A stretch of DNA of 64,000 bases from UBA5314 sp964635975 (GTDB lineage Bacteria; Bacillota; Syntrophomonadia; Syntrophomonadales; Syntrophomonadaceae). Positions within the stretch are counted from its first letter, which is position 1, and each line of letters begins with the position of its first letter. The DNA lies in assembly GCA_964635975.1 (NCBI GenBank), contig CAZWPO010000006.1:71320-135319 (forward strand), read 5' to 3'. The position numbers and the translations under genes are program-made. Positions 18,897 to 27,500 of the stretch are shown here, one piece after another. The notes beneath the pieces were generated by a model. That model made no database searches. It worked only from the letters and a program-made list of their open reading frames with translations, and was not told the origin of the DNA.

Positions 18897-19120
18897 TTTG
18901 ACGCTCCTTTACAAATATTTTTTAGCATCTTGAAGAAACTGCCCAGCAGTTTCTTTCACTACACTGTAATGAGATGGGGGATTAGAATCCATTGTATGGC
19001 GGCTTATTAGGAATCCGACCGTTTTTGAAGTTGTATACACCTTTTCGCCTCGTTATACAGAGTCGTTATTCGCTTCAAGAATCATCTGCAACCGATGTGT
19101 TCTACACCGGGCTTTTATTA
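18897..19120. other. Intergenic region with a 10-bp hairpin upstream of the Mrp/NifX fusion gene
   Basis: 224 bp without a credible gene. It contains a perfect 10-bp inverted repeat with a 3-base loop at 18933-18955 (AAGAAACTGC-CCA-GCAGTTTCTT), lying about 40 bp before the Mrp start. There is no good T-run, so it may be an attenuator, a processing site or a weak terminator of the upstream MinD genes. Confidence 0.45.
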
Positions 19121-20002
19121 TCATAGTTTTGATCCTTCGCCGTCCTGGAATAAAACCGATATGGTTTTTTCAAAAACCTCACGGGCGGCCCGCCCGGCCG
19201 CGCAATCTATATCAACAATTGTCTGGCCCCTGTTTACAGCCGTTACTGCCAGGGTGTCATAGGGAATCATACCGGCCATAGGCAGTTCGTTTTGCCAGCA
19301 AAATGATACTATTCTTTCCGTGTTGCCCAGGTTGGTATCATATTTGTTGACACAAACAGCAATTTTTGTCTGGAATCCTCTCGCAGTTTTGATGATGCGT
19401 TCCATATCACTTATTCCGGATACTGAAGGCTCTGCAACTATCAGCACCATGTCCACCCCGCTCAGTGATGCAATAACTGGACACCCGATACCCGGTGATC
19501 CGTCGATAATAGCAATGTCTGACTCAATGATTACCGACCACATCTGTTTCTTAACTTCGGTAACCAAAAGGCCGGAGTTTCCACTGCCCGTTCTAAGCAC
19601 GGCAGTTGAAAATACCGCGTCATTACGATACAGCATAAGTTCTCCAGCTACTGCCGGCTTGAGTGATACTGCCCCTACCGGGCAAATTGCTTCACAAACT
19701 CCACAACCTTCACAGGCATAGAAATCGACGGCATATCCATCATGTTTTACGATGGCATTAAAATGGCAGTGCTCCCGGCAGAGATCGCATTCCAGGCACA
19801 AATCCGCATCTATTTCCGCCTTGGGCATGCCATAATAATGAGTCCTTGTAGGTTCTGAATGCTGGCTAACGACCAGGTGCAGATTGGGGGCATCCACGTC
19901 ACAGTCCGCATAGACTTTAGCCTGGGACAACTTGATGAAAGCACTTGCGATAGTGGTCTTGCCCGTTCCTCCCTTTCCGCTAAGGATTAACAGCTGTTTC
20001 AT
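19121..20002 (-). CDS. MinD-superfamily P-loop ATPase with inserted ferredoxin domain (copy 1)
   Basis: 293 aa, COG1149 type. Walker A SGKGGTGKTT at the N-terminus, then a 2[4Fe-4S] insert (CLECDLCREHC and CEGCGVCEAICP, about residues 62-110), then the rest of the ATPase (IIDGSPGIGCPVI). Likely handles Fe-S clusters or couples ATP use to electron transfer. Its start overlaps the end of the next-upstream paralogue by 23 bp; such side-by-side pairs with a NifX-like protein are common in anaerobes, but function is not established. Confidence 0.9.
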   Translation of the reverse strand: MKQLLILSGKGGTGKTTIASAFIKLSQAKVYADCDVDAPNLHLVVSQHSEPTRTHYYGMPKAEIDADLCLECDLCREHCHFNAIVKHDGYAVDFYACEGCGVCEAICPVGAVSLKPAVAGELMLYRNDAVFSTAVLRTGSGNSGLLVTEVKKQMWSVIIESDIAIIDGSPGIGCPVIASLSGVDMVLIVAEPSVSGISDMERIIKTARGFQTKIAVCVNKYDTNLGNTERIVSFCWQNELPMAGMIPYDTLAVTAVNRGQTIVDIDCAAGRAAREVFEKTISVLFQDGEGSKL

Positions 20003-20831
20003 ATCCTACCTCCATAATCACCTGCTGCAGCAGGGAAGAGAATATATCCCTATATTCGTCCTTTTCTCTCGCTGCAATCATTCCGTCAGAATTAAGCGTC
20101 CCCAGCTCTTTATCAAAGGGAATCTTGCCTAAAACCCGGATGCCCTTTTCTATACAATAATTCTCAGCCGGATTTTCATCCTCCAGGCATTTGTTAAGCA
20201 CAACTCCATGCGGTTTGCCAAACAATTTAACCAGCTCGTAGACCATGTTCAGATTATGAACCCCAAACAAAGTGGGCTCAGCCACTAGTATACAAAAGTC
20301 CGCGTCCCTTACGCTTTCCATTACGATGCATGCACTACCCGGAGGACAGTCAATAAAAGTAATTCCTGCCGGGATATCTTTGAGCAGTTTCTTGATAATT
20401 GGGATGCCGGATGCTTCACCGATGTTTAGTATCCCGGTGCTTACCGCTACATTTTCAGAAATGCCCCTTTGAATCTCGCCAATGTTTTTGTCCCTCTCCT
20501 TAAAGGCCTTTTCGGGGCAAAAGAGGGCGCACCCCCCACAGGAATGGCAAACTTCATCAAAAACCAATATATCATCATTGATATAGGCCAGGGCATTGAA
20601 CTTGCAGAATTCAACACATATTCGGCAGCCGCTGCATAGCGCCCCATCCACGGCGGGAATCTTAACAGATACCTTCTCTGCTTCAACACCCGTCGGATTG
20701 AAAAAAAGATAACCGTTCGGCTCTTCTACATCGCAATCAATATAACTGGATCGCCTGGCTGTTGCTGCTAGATTAACAGACAGCAGGGTTTTCCCTGTGC
20801 CGCCTTTTCCGCTTAGCACAGCTATCTTCAT
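19980..20831 (-). CDS. MinD-superfamily P-loop ATPase with inserted ferredoxin domain (copy 2)
   Basis: 283 aa paralogue of the gene it overlaps. Walker A SGKGGTGKTL, ferredoxin insert (CSGCRICVEFCKF and CHSCGGCALFCPE), and FIDCPPGSACIV. Divergent enough from copy 1 to suggest a heterodimer rather than a recent duplication. Two bases separate its start from the stop of the NifX-like gene upstream. Strong GGAGG site. Confidence 0.9.
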   Translation of the reverse strand: MKIAVLSGKGGTGKTLLSVNLAATARRSSYIDCDVEEPNGYLFFNPTGVEAEKVSVKIPAVDGALCSGCRICVEFCKFNALAYINDDILVFDEVCHSCGGCALFCPEKAFKERDKNIGEIQRGISENVAVSTGILNIGEASGIPIIKKLLKDIPAGITFIDCPPGSACIVMESVRDADFCILVAEPTLFGVHNLNMVYELVKLFGKPHGVVLNKCLEDENPAENYCIEKGIRVLGKIPFDKELGTLNSDGMIAAREKDEYRDIFSSLLQQVIMEVGYETAVNP

Positions 20832-20833
20832 GT

Positions 20834-21202
20834 TTATTGTCCTCCATGGCCATGAAGTCCTGGATGAATATCATCCAGGAGTGCCAGTTTCCCTTCATTA
20901 AATGCATCAATGTTTTCCTTGATAGAATCACTAATAGTCTTATAGATTTTTATTTGGGCCGCCTCTATAACCTTGGCAGCATTCTCACCGCATCTGGGGG
21001 TAAGCAAAACACTGGCTTTGCCATCCACAATCACCTGGGCAGCTTTGATGCCTGCACCGCCCTGGCTGCTAGCAGCATTATTATCCAAAAAAGCACTTGC
21101 TTTTAGCTCTGTATCATAAATAAGAAAATAAGGTGCACGTCCGAAGGAAATGCATATCGTAGATTCCATTGATTTGTCATCAACTGGCATGGCAATTTTC
21201 AT
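20834..21202 (-). CDS. NifX/NifB-type dinitrogenase cofactor biosynthesis domain protein
   Basis: 122 aa single-domain protein starting MKIAMPVDDKSMESTICISFGRAPYF, the hallmark of the NifX/NifB-C family, with a His/Gly tail (HPGLHGHGGQ). Family members bind metal clusters, but no nitrogenase genes are here, so a general Fe-S or metal-carrier role is more likely. It leads directly into the two MinD-like genes (2-bp gap). Confidence 0.88.
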   Translation of the reverse strand: MKIAMPVDDKSMESTICISFGRAPYFLIYDTELKASAFLDNNAASSQGGAGIKAAQVIVDGKASVLLTPRCGENAAKVIEAAQIKIYKTISDSIKENIDAFNEGKLALLDDIHPGLHGHGGQ

Positions 21203-21309
21203 TTTTTAGCCTCCGATCCACAAAATATATAAAGGTAACCGGGTACGAGTGTACCGGGATTGATTGATACATCTTCTTTGGCGCTAGAGTTTGCCCCTAT
21301 AAGGCAAGG

Positions 21310-21678
21310 CTAATAATCCTCTCCGCGCTTCTGTTGGAGCCTGTGCTTGTTGCAGCCCCCACAATCACAGTATTCCTCCTGTCCATCACATAGCTGGTAA
21401 TCTCCACCCTCAATCCTGAGCACTCTCCCATTTACCAGTGATTCAGCTAATTTTTTCCTTGCATCATTATAGATACGCTGCACTGTGGTACGGGCAATGT
21501 GCATCCTATCCGCGCATTGTTCCTGAGTGAAATCTTGCAAATCAATCAAGCGAATGGTCTCATACTCATCAACGGTCATAATCACGAAATGTTCTTGATT
21601 GAGCATACCGTTAATTGGTCCAAAACGATTGTTTTTGGGGGCATGACACACTTTTCTCCATTTTCTTGGCCTCGACAT
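21310..21678 (-). CDS. DUF134 (UPF0251) helix-turn-helix protein, copy A
   Basis: 122 aa predicted DNA-binding protein. Family start MSRPRKWRKVC, the DEYETIRLIDLQDFTQEQCADRM segment and an HTH (HIARTTVQRIYNDARKKLAESLV), ending in a Cys cluster (CDCGGC) that could bind metal or an Fe-S cluster. DUF134 genes usually accompany NifX-like genes. A second intact copy is at 33804 and a decayed one at 23196. Probable regulator of the CATATG promoters described here (inference). Confidence 0.87.
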   Translation of the reverse strand: MSRPRKWRKVCHAPKNNRFGPINGMLNQEHFVIMTVDEYETIRLIDLQDFTQEQCADRMHIARTTVQRIYNDARKKLAESLVNGRVLRIEGGDYQLCDGQEEYCDCGGCNKHRLQQKRGEDY

Positions 21679-21735
21679 TTATCAGATCACCCCATAACTA
21701 GTGAAAAATAAAGATTATAGCGCCTGCCTATCAGT

Positions 21736-22074
21736 TCAAGATAAGCTGGCTATTTGTCTGTTTACTATCGCGAGCTGGCTTTCCAACTGGGCCTTTTGTT
21801 CCTCCAACAGCTCTTTCTCGCTTTTTGATGGGTATGCATCGCTTGAAGGTGACGCATATCCACGTCTAAAGCCAAGCCCCATCCCTCGGCATATACCAAG
21901 ACCTATTCCAGCGCCCCGGCGTAAAGCTTTGCCGGGCAGGCAACGTTTTGAGAACAGCAGGCCCATACCCAAACCAGCTCCGCGGAACAGCATATTTTTA
22001 CCATTGCAAGATCCAAGCCCTCTTCCACTCATTGCTCCTAGTCCCCAAGGACCGGTTCCATCTCTCCCTGGCAT
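21736..22074 (-). CDS. DUF5320-type Gly-rich protein with C-terminal coiled coil
   Basis: 112 aa. Begins MPGRDGTGPWGLGAMSGRG, has a central glycine/arginine-rich region, and ends in a short coiled coil (SEKELLEEQKAQLESQLAIV). Proteins of this type are typically found beside NifX/MinD-like genes. Role unknown. The ATG at 22074 has a perfect AAGGAGG site 8 bp upstream, better than the longer frame to 22119. Confidence 0.78.
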   Translation of the reverse strand: MPGRDGTGPWGLGAMSGRGLGSCNGKNMLFRGAGLGMGLLFSKRCLPGKALRRGAGIGLGICRGMGLGFRRGYASPSSDAYPSKSEKELLEEQKAQLESQLAIVNRQIASLS

Positions 22075-22192
22075 CTTTATTACCTCCTTCGCGTCATAAG
22101 GTTTTCTGTCCATCAACAACCTTCCTAAGATTGTTCTGCAATTTGGGTAAACACTTTACCAGGAATAAAACCAGGGCTGAATGCTCTACTAA

Positions 22193-22393
22193 TCAGTCAG
22201 TGTTTTTTCCAGGTGCTGGTGGTGCCGGATTGTTGCCACCAGGTCCCTGTGTTCCACGGCCTTTTCCATAGCCCCCGCCATTTCCAGCAAATTTTCCGGA
22301 TCCTTGACCACGTCTACCGCCCGCACATTTTCCCCGCCCAGCTCCAATGCCAGGCCCTCTACCTATCGGTCCTGTTCCATCTCTATTCGGCAT
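22193..22393 (-). CDS. Small Gly-rich DUF5320-like protein
   Basis: 66 aa with start MPNRDGTGPIGRGPG, matching the N-terminus of the neighbouring DUF5320 protein, then an extended Gly/Arg/Ala low-complexity stretch with one Cys and a Pro-rich end. It lacks the coiled coil of its neighbour. ATG after GGGAGGTGAGG. First gene after the CATATG promoter centred near 22,540, with a leader of about 140 bases. Confidence 0.7.
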   Translation of the reverse strand: MPNRDGTGPIGRGPGIGAGRGKCAGGRRGQGSGKFAGNGGGYGKGRGTQGPGGNNPAPPAPGKNTD

Positions 22394-22517
22394 AACCTCA
22401 CCTCCCGGAGTCAAGTAATACTATAGTAATTTGTTACATTCAGCCCTTAATAGCGACTTAAAATCGTTGTATCAAGCTTAATATGTTTCAGCCCTGCCCA
22501 GTTCTTGATCCCATATA

Positions 22518-22566
22518 TTGAGCATATGATCACTTACAGCTTAAATTTATTTCGGGCATATGTCAA
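22518..22566 (-). promoter_or_regulatory. CATATG-type promoter 2 with paired operators
   Basis: Minus-strand -35 TTGACA (22561-22566), 17-bp spacer, -10 TAAGCT (22538-22543). The -35 lies in a CATATG site (22557-22562) and a second palindromic site TTGAGCATATGATCA covers the start point (22518-22532). The two CATATG cores are 34 bp apart, exactly as in the promoters at 23597 and 34215. It reads toward the DUF5320, DUF134, NifX-like and MinD-like genes. Confidence 0.75.
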
Positions 22567-22671
22567 TAAAAAAGTCTGCAAATATTATTACTAGTTCAAT
22601 GGTTGGATTATCGTCGTCAGTCCATTCGCACAAAAATGAATTTCCCGCAGCAATGCTTCGTCACAGTGTAA

Positions 22672-22998
22672 TCAATAAGGTTTCCCAAGAGATATTTTCA
22701 TTAATGTCCATATCTTACCATCAGTGCAATATTTTCCGGTTAAAACCTGCTGCATCTCATAAAGCAAATCCGGAGTGTCTAAGGCGGCGGCTAAATTACA
22801 GGAATTCTCAATCGTCAGGCAATCCGGGTTATCAAGGAGTTCGCTCATAATCAGAGCTTTTTCGCGAAAACGCAAATATTCATCCTCCCCGTAACACTCA
22901 TTGCGATCCATACAGCACAAACAGGCCGGGTGATACAAGGGATTCAAGAAACAACTTGACAGTGGACCTGAGAAAAAATCACCTTCCTCATACTTCAT
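22672..22998 (-). CDS. Cys-rich hypothetical protein
   Basis: 108 aa, not recognised. The N-terminal third has a cysteine cluster (CLCCMDRNEC) that could bind metal; the rest is helical. It lies downstream of a decayed DUF134 gene and a CATATG promoter, on the same strand, so it probably belonged to the same operon. Ribosome site AGGAGG upstream of ATG. Confidence 0.6.
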   Translation of the reverse strand: MKYEEGDFFSGPLSSCFLNPLYHPACLCCMDRNECYGEDEYLRFREKALIMSELLDNPDCLTIENSCNLAAALDTPDLLYEMQQVLTGKYCTDGKIWTLMKISLGKPY

Positions 22999-23195
22999 AC
23001 GCCATGCCTCCTTTTCATGCCTTTAGCTACAGCCCTTCTATTATGATATATCCTTCCAAATATTATTGATAAATCCATTGGATTCAAATACCGGATTATA
23101 TACTACAATGCTACTTAGCATTGTTACCGCTCGGTAGTCTATTAAATCTACCAATTACTTATCCATACCGCATAGGCTGTGAAACTATCTGCTTT

Positions 23196-23576
23196 TCACC
23201 TGCTATGTCCTTCGTATCTGGGGCATCTATTTGCCTGCACATCAATTCCACAAGGGCAATACCAAGGGAAGCGTTTAGTTTTTTGAATATATTTAGTCCT
23301 TTTTGCCGCTGCACTTGCTTTAAGCCGCGCCCAGGTATTTGCAGTTCCCTGTCTGATGCTTTTAATCGTATTGAACATGTTTATCAGCTTCTTTCCACAT
23401 TAGTTCAGCTGGTTATTACACCTGGGATTCACTGCTACCAAAAATCCTCAATTCGTTATGAGTCCACGTCTTCAACCTTTGCCACGACTTAATCTAAATC
23501 ATGGGCCGGGATACCGGCTACTTCTAATACAGATGCAGTCGGGCATGCGGCTGACTCACTGCATTTTATACGGCAT
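23196..23576 (-). pseudogene. Decayed DUF134 (UPF0251) gene
   Basis: Reading the minus strand by hand from the ATG at 23576 gives DUF134-like pieces broken by stops and frameshifts: MPYKMQ-stop-VSRMPDC, then in another frame EVAGIPAHDLD-stop-VVAKVEDVDS. These align with SHMPDC and PAGIPARHLEEVVLKVEEME of the intact copy at 33804. Further on, a helix-turn-helix-like stretch and a terminal Cys region (WYCPCGIDVQANRCP) match the order of the intact protein. It sits at the expected distance after a CATATG promoter. Confidence 0.72.
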
Positions 23577-23596
23577 ATAAATATTTTATGCTCATT

Positions 23597-23645
23597 TTGA
23601 ACATATGCTCAATTTAATAGTAAAAACATTTTCGACATATGTCAA
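23597..23645 (-). promoter_or_regulatory. CATATG-type promoter 3 with paired operators
   Basis: Minus-strand -35 TTGACA (23640-23645), 17-bp spacer, -10 TACTAT (23617-23622). Upstream CATATG core at 23636-23641 and a near-perfect 16-bp palindrome TTGAACATATGCTCAA at 23597-23612; cores are 34 bp apart. It precedes the DUF134 pseudogene and the Cys-rich gene at 22672. Confidence 0.75.
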
Positions 23646-23826
23646 TAATAAAATAGAGATATGGTCTATTTGGTGGGCTAAACAATATGATAGCCTTCTA
23701 TGCGTAGCATTTTGTCATCCTCTAATTTCTCCTGGTGTTGATTTCCCTCAAAGATTTGCTTTCACAAGCTTCAATATCATATAATTTGAATACATACTAA
23801 ATTTGGAAAATACAATATATTAGTAC

Positions 23827-23992
23827 AGGTGTCTATCTCTTAAGGGAGATAGTTGAAAAGGGAAGCCGGTGCAAATCCGGCACGGTCGCGCCACTGTAAG
23901 GAGGATGGCCCTCAAATAATGTCACTAGTAGATATGCTGCCGGGAAGACTTGAGGGTGCAGATGAGTCTGAGTCAGGAGACCTGCCTGTTCT
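23827..23992 (+). promoter_or_regulatory. Cobalamin riboswitch 1 (aptamer)
   Basis: AdoCbl-type B12 riboswitch. The conserved core GAAGCCGGTGCAAATCCGGC, the kissing-loop region CGGTCGCGCCACTGTAA and the 3' B12 box GTCAGGAGACCTGCC are all intact. An almost identical second copy follows 326 bp downstream; I count five substitutions in 166 aligned bases. B12 binding is expected to favour the terminator at 24085. Confidence 0.95.
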
Positions 23993-24084
23993 AAATCACC
24001 AGTCAAACCTACGGTTGATAGGGGGGTGATGGTCCCACCATTTGGCGTTTATGATTCGCTTCGCCATATGGTCAAAAGCTATCC

Positions 24085-24119
24085 AGCTCCTTCCGCGGTA
24101 TGGAAGGGGCTTTTATTTT
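24085..24119 (+). terminator. Expression-platform terminator of riboswitch 1
   Basis: Stem AGCTCCTTCC (24085-24094) with GGAAGGGGCT (24102-24111), one G-U pair, followed by TTTATTTT. A second hairpin just upstream (CCATTTGGCG with CGCCATATGG, about 24038-24070) may take part in switching. Confidence 0.85.
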
Positions 24120-24152
24120 CAACATCAATTTTACTATGAATAATTTTGGAAC

Positions 24153-24318
24153 AGGTGTCTATCCCTTAAGGGAGATAGGTGAAAAGGGAAGCCGGTGCAA
24201 ATCCGGCGCGGTCGCGCCACTGTAAGGAGGATGGCCCTCAAACAACGTCACTAGTAGATATGCTGCCGGGAAGACTTGAGGGTGCAGATGAGTCTGAGTC
24301 AGGAGACCTGCCTGTTCT
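24153..24318 (+). promoter_or_regulatory. Cobalamin riboswitch 2 (aptamer)
   Basis: Second AdoCbl-type aptamer, same length and nearly the same sequence as riboswitch 1, with all conserved B12 core elements. Unlike the aptamers, the expression platforms of the two copies differ, so each copy has its own switch. No gene or obvious promoter separates them, so both should be read in one leader RNA. Confidence 0.95.
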
Positions 24319-24401
24319 GATTGCAAGAAACCTACGATCGATAGGGGGATGATGTTGAAGCATTCATGTATGTGTTTGCTTCTATGCTGCTTGAAAAATT
24401 T

Positions 24402-24430
24402 ACTCCCTCATTAAACCGGAGGGAGTTTTA
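24402..24430 (+). terminator. Expression-platform terminator of riboswitch 2
   Basis: 8-bp stem ACTCCCTC (24402-24409) with GAGGGAGT (24419-24426), followed by TTTATTT, 115 bp before the start of the surface-protein gene. Confidence 0.85.
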
Positions 24431-24545
24431 TTTGCCAGACGCCAGGCCCATCTTTGAAATAAGGATGATACCTGAAGCAGCATAACATCGGGAGGATACA
24501 CGCAAAAGAACATTACGTTCAATTTAATAGGAGGAGGGATATGGC

Positions 24546-27500
24546 TTGAGGAGAAACAGAAAGGCTTTTGAGCACATAGTAATGGTGCTTACATTATTGA
24601 TGTTTTGTTGGACATCTATGCTGTCAAGCAGTATTCAACCGGTTCAGGCCGAAGACAGCTCGCTGCCCGATAAAGCCATAGATTTTATTAAGACAGATTA
24701 CCAGAATAACGGAGCAGAAAATGATTTAAGCATCCATTACCCTTATGTAGCCTATGTTCTGGATTTGGCAGGAGCGGATTGGGAAGAGTGGGAGCATAAC
24801 GGAATTGCACTGGAAGATGCAGTAAATGGCATAGTCGATGCAGATATTAGCAATAGCTCGGCTCCTGTCAAGTACATTGCTCAAGACCTGATCCTAATGC
24901 AGGCTATTGGTGATGCTACCCGGGTAAGCCAACTGGAAAGTATTCTCCGGACTCGACAGTGCCAGGACGGTTCCTTTCAGGATGACACCAACGCTTTCAG
25001 CATTATTCCCGCCTATGAACTGTTGGGACGAGCGGATAAACTGAGTATTGTCGATACTGTTTATGCTCAGACCTATATTCTGGACCAGCAAGCCGACAAC
25101 GGGGCCTGGACCAGAGACTGGGCGGATTTCATGGAGACATCTCAGGCAGTCCGCGCGCTCAACTATCTGGCCCCTGCAGCCGCACCCGATTCCACGGTCG
25201 GGCAGGCAGTTGCAGAAGGCTGCAGCTGGATGCAGGACCAGCAGCAAAGCGGCGGTAGTTTTAAGACCACCTTTGACGATGCTCTGGTTGATACAGCGGA
25301 GGCGATAGCCACGCAAAAAGCCTTGGGACTGGATCCCGCCAGTGCCTGGACCAGCGGCGGCAATAGCGCGGTTGATTATCTTACCAGTAGCTCACTAAAT
25401 TCTGACGGCAGTTTTGGCGAAAGTAAGAATGTAACGGATGCCGCCTGGGCATTGGATAGCTTTACGCTCCTGGGCATCAATCCCTCCGGTGGCGGCGGGG
25501 GCGGCTCTCCAACCGAGGTCAGCGTCCGCGTACAGGTGGAGGGTGCTGCCGGCAACCTGGCCGATGCTACGGTGGATGTTAGCGGAACAGCCCTGGATGC
25601 TTTAAGTACGGCAGTGGGCAGCGACCAGGTAGCAGCACCGGGCGGATTCGTTACCAGCATCAAGGGTGAAAGCGGCCAGCCCGGAGCGGCTCCGGACACC
25701 GACACGGCCTGGTTTTTCTACGCTATACGCGATGGCTCCATAGACCCGGCATCATTGAGCTGTGGAGCCGGCAGTTACAATGTTGAGGAAGGCGACCATA
25801 TAGTCTTCTACATAGGCGCCTATGGACACACTACCTATGCGCCCAAGACCTATTTCCCGATAGTAAGCATATCCCCTCAGTCTGCTTCGGCGGGTCAGAC
25901 CCTGACCATCAATATTAGCGCTCAAAAATACGACTGGTCAAGCGGCCTGCAGGACCTGGACAGTGTCGAGGCGGCAGAGATTGGCGACTATGCGGTAGAA
26001 GCCAATGGAAGCACTTACACCAGCCAGTACGGCCAGGTGACTATTCCTGATGCAGCCGAGGGAAGCTTGAGCTTAAGCATTACCAACTACAATACCGCAG
26101 GCTACCCCAATATCGTTGCCCATAGAGATGCCATTGATGTAGCGGCAGCAGTTGCTGCCAGCGTCCGCGTACAGGTGGAGGGAGCTGCCAGCAACCTGGC
26201 CGATGCTACGTTAGACGTTAGCGGAACAGCCCTGGATGCTTTAAGTACGGCAGTGGGCAGCGACCAGGTGGTCGCGCCGGGTGGATTCGTTACCAGCATC
26301 AAGGGTGAAAGCGGCCAGACCGGAGCGGCTCCGGACACCGACACGGCCTGGTTTTTCTACGCTATACGCGATGGCTCCATAGACCCGGCATCATTGAGCT
26401 GTGGAGCCGGCAGTTACAATGTTGAGGAAGGCGACCATATAGTCTTCTACATAGGCGCCTATGGACACACTACCTATGCGCCCAAGACCTATTTCCCGAT
26501 AGTAAGCATATCCCCTCAGTCTGCTTCGGCGGGTCAGACCCTGACCATCAATATTAGCGCTCAAAAATACGACTGGTCAAGCGGCCTGCAGGACCTGGAC
26601 AGTGTCGAGGCGGCAGAGATTGGCGACTATGCGTTAGAAGCCAATGGAAACACTTATACCAGCCAGTACGGCCAGGTGACTATTCCCAATCTGACTGAAG
26701 GAACTTTAGACTACAGCATCACCAACTACAATTTAGAAGGCTATCCTGATGTTGTCCCTTCCCGGGGAAGCATAAGCGTGGCTGCTAAAAGCGGCGGCGG
26801 CAGCATCACTGATGAATTTTGGGTGGGGGTTGCGGTAGTGGACAAAACCGGGGAACTGTTATTCGGACCTGATTATGTAACCATACCGTCAACTTCCGAG
26901 TGGGGTACCACCGTTCTTGGAACACTGGACGCTACTGGATTATCCTATACTACATCTAGCAAGCATTCGGGATTCGTAAATTCCATAGCCGGGCAGCCTA
27001 ACAGCGGGCAGCAGGGATGGATGTTTACGCTAAATGACACATTAATTATGAATTCGGCCAGTGATGTTCCCGTCTCAAGCGGCGACAGAGTAATCTGGTA
27101 TTACAGCCAGGACATCGACCAGGCCGCTCCGACATGGTCCGGATTAAGCTCCGGACTGATAATAGCTCCGACCCAGGTAAATGACACTACCGGCAAAGCT
27201 GACGTTGATCCAGCTGCCGGAGGAACTGTTGGGCAGGGAACAGATGCTCGGGTTATCATTCCTGAAGGTGCCTTATCGGGCAGCAGTCCTGTTCAGGTAG
27301 CGGTGGTCATGCTGGCAACTCCTCCGCCAGCACCCTCTGGATTTTTGTTCCTCGGCCAGGCTTATGAATTCACTATTGATGGGAATCAAATCTATTCGTT
27401 TAATAAACCTGTTACACTGAGCTTTACTTTCGATTCTACAAGTCTGCTTCCCGGGCAAAAACCGGCCATTCATTACTATGACTCCGCAGCTTCCAAGTGG

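Noticed and set aside
23121..23492. Plus-strand open frame of 123 codons
   Set aside because: It lies opposite the DUF134 pseudogene, has no ribosome site worth noting and no recognisable domain.
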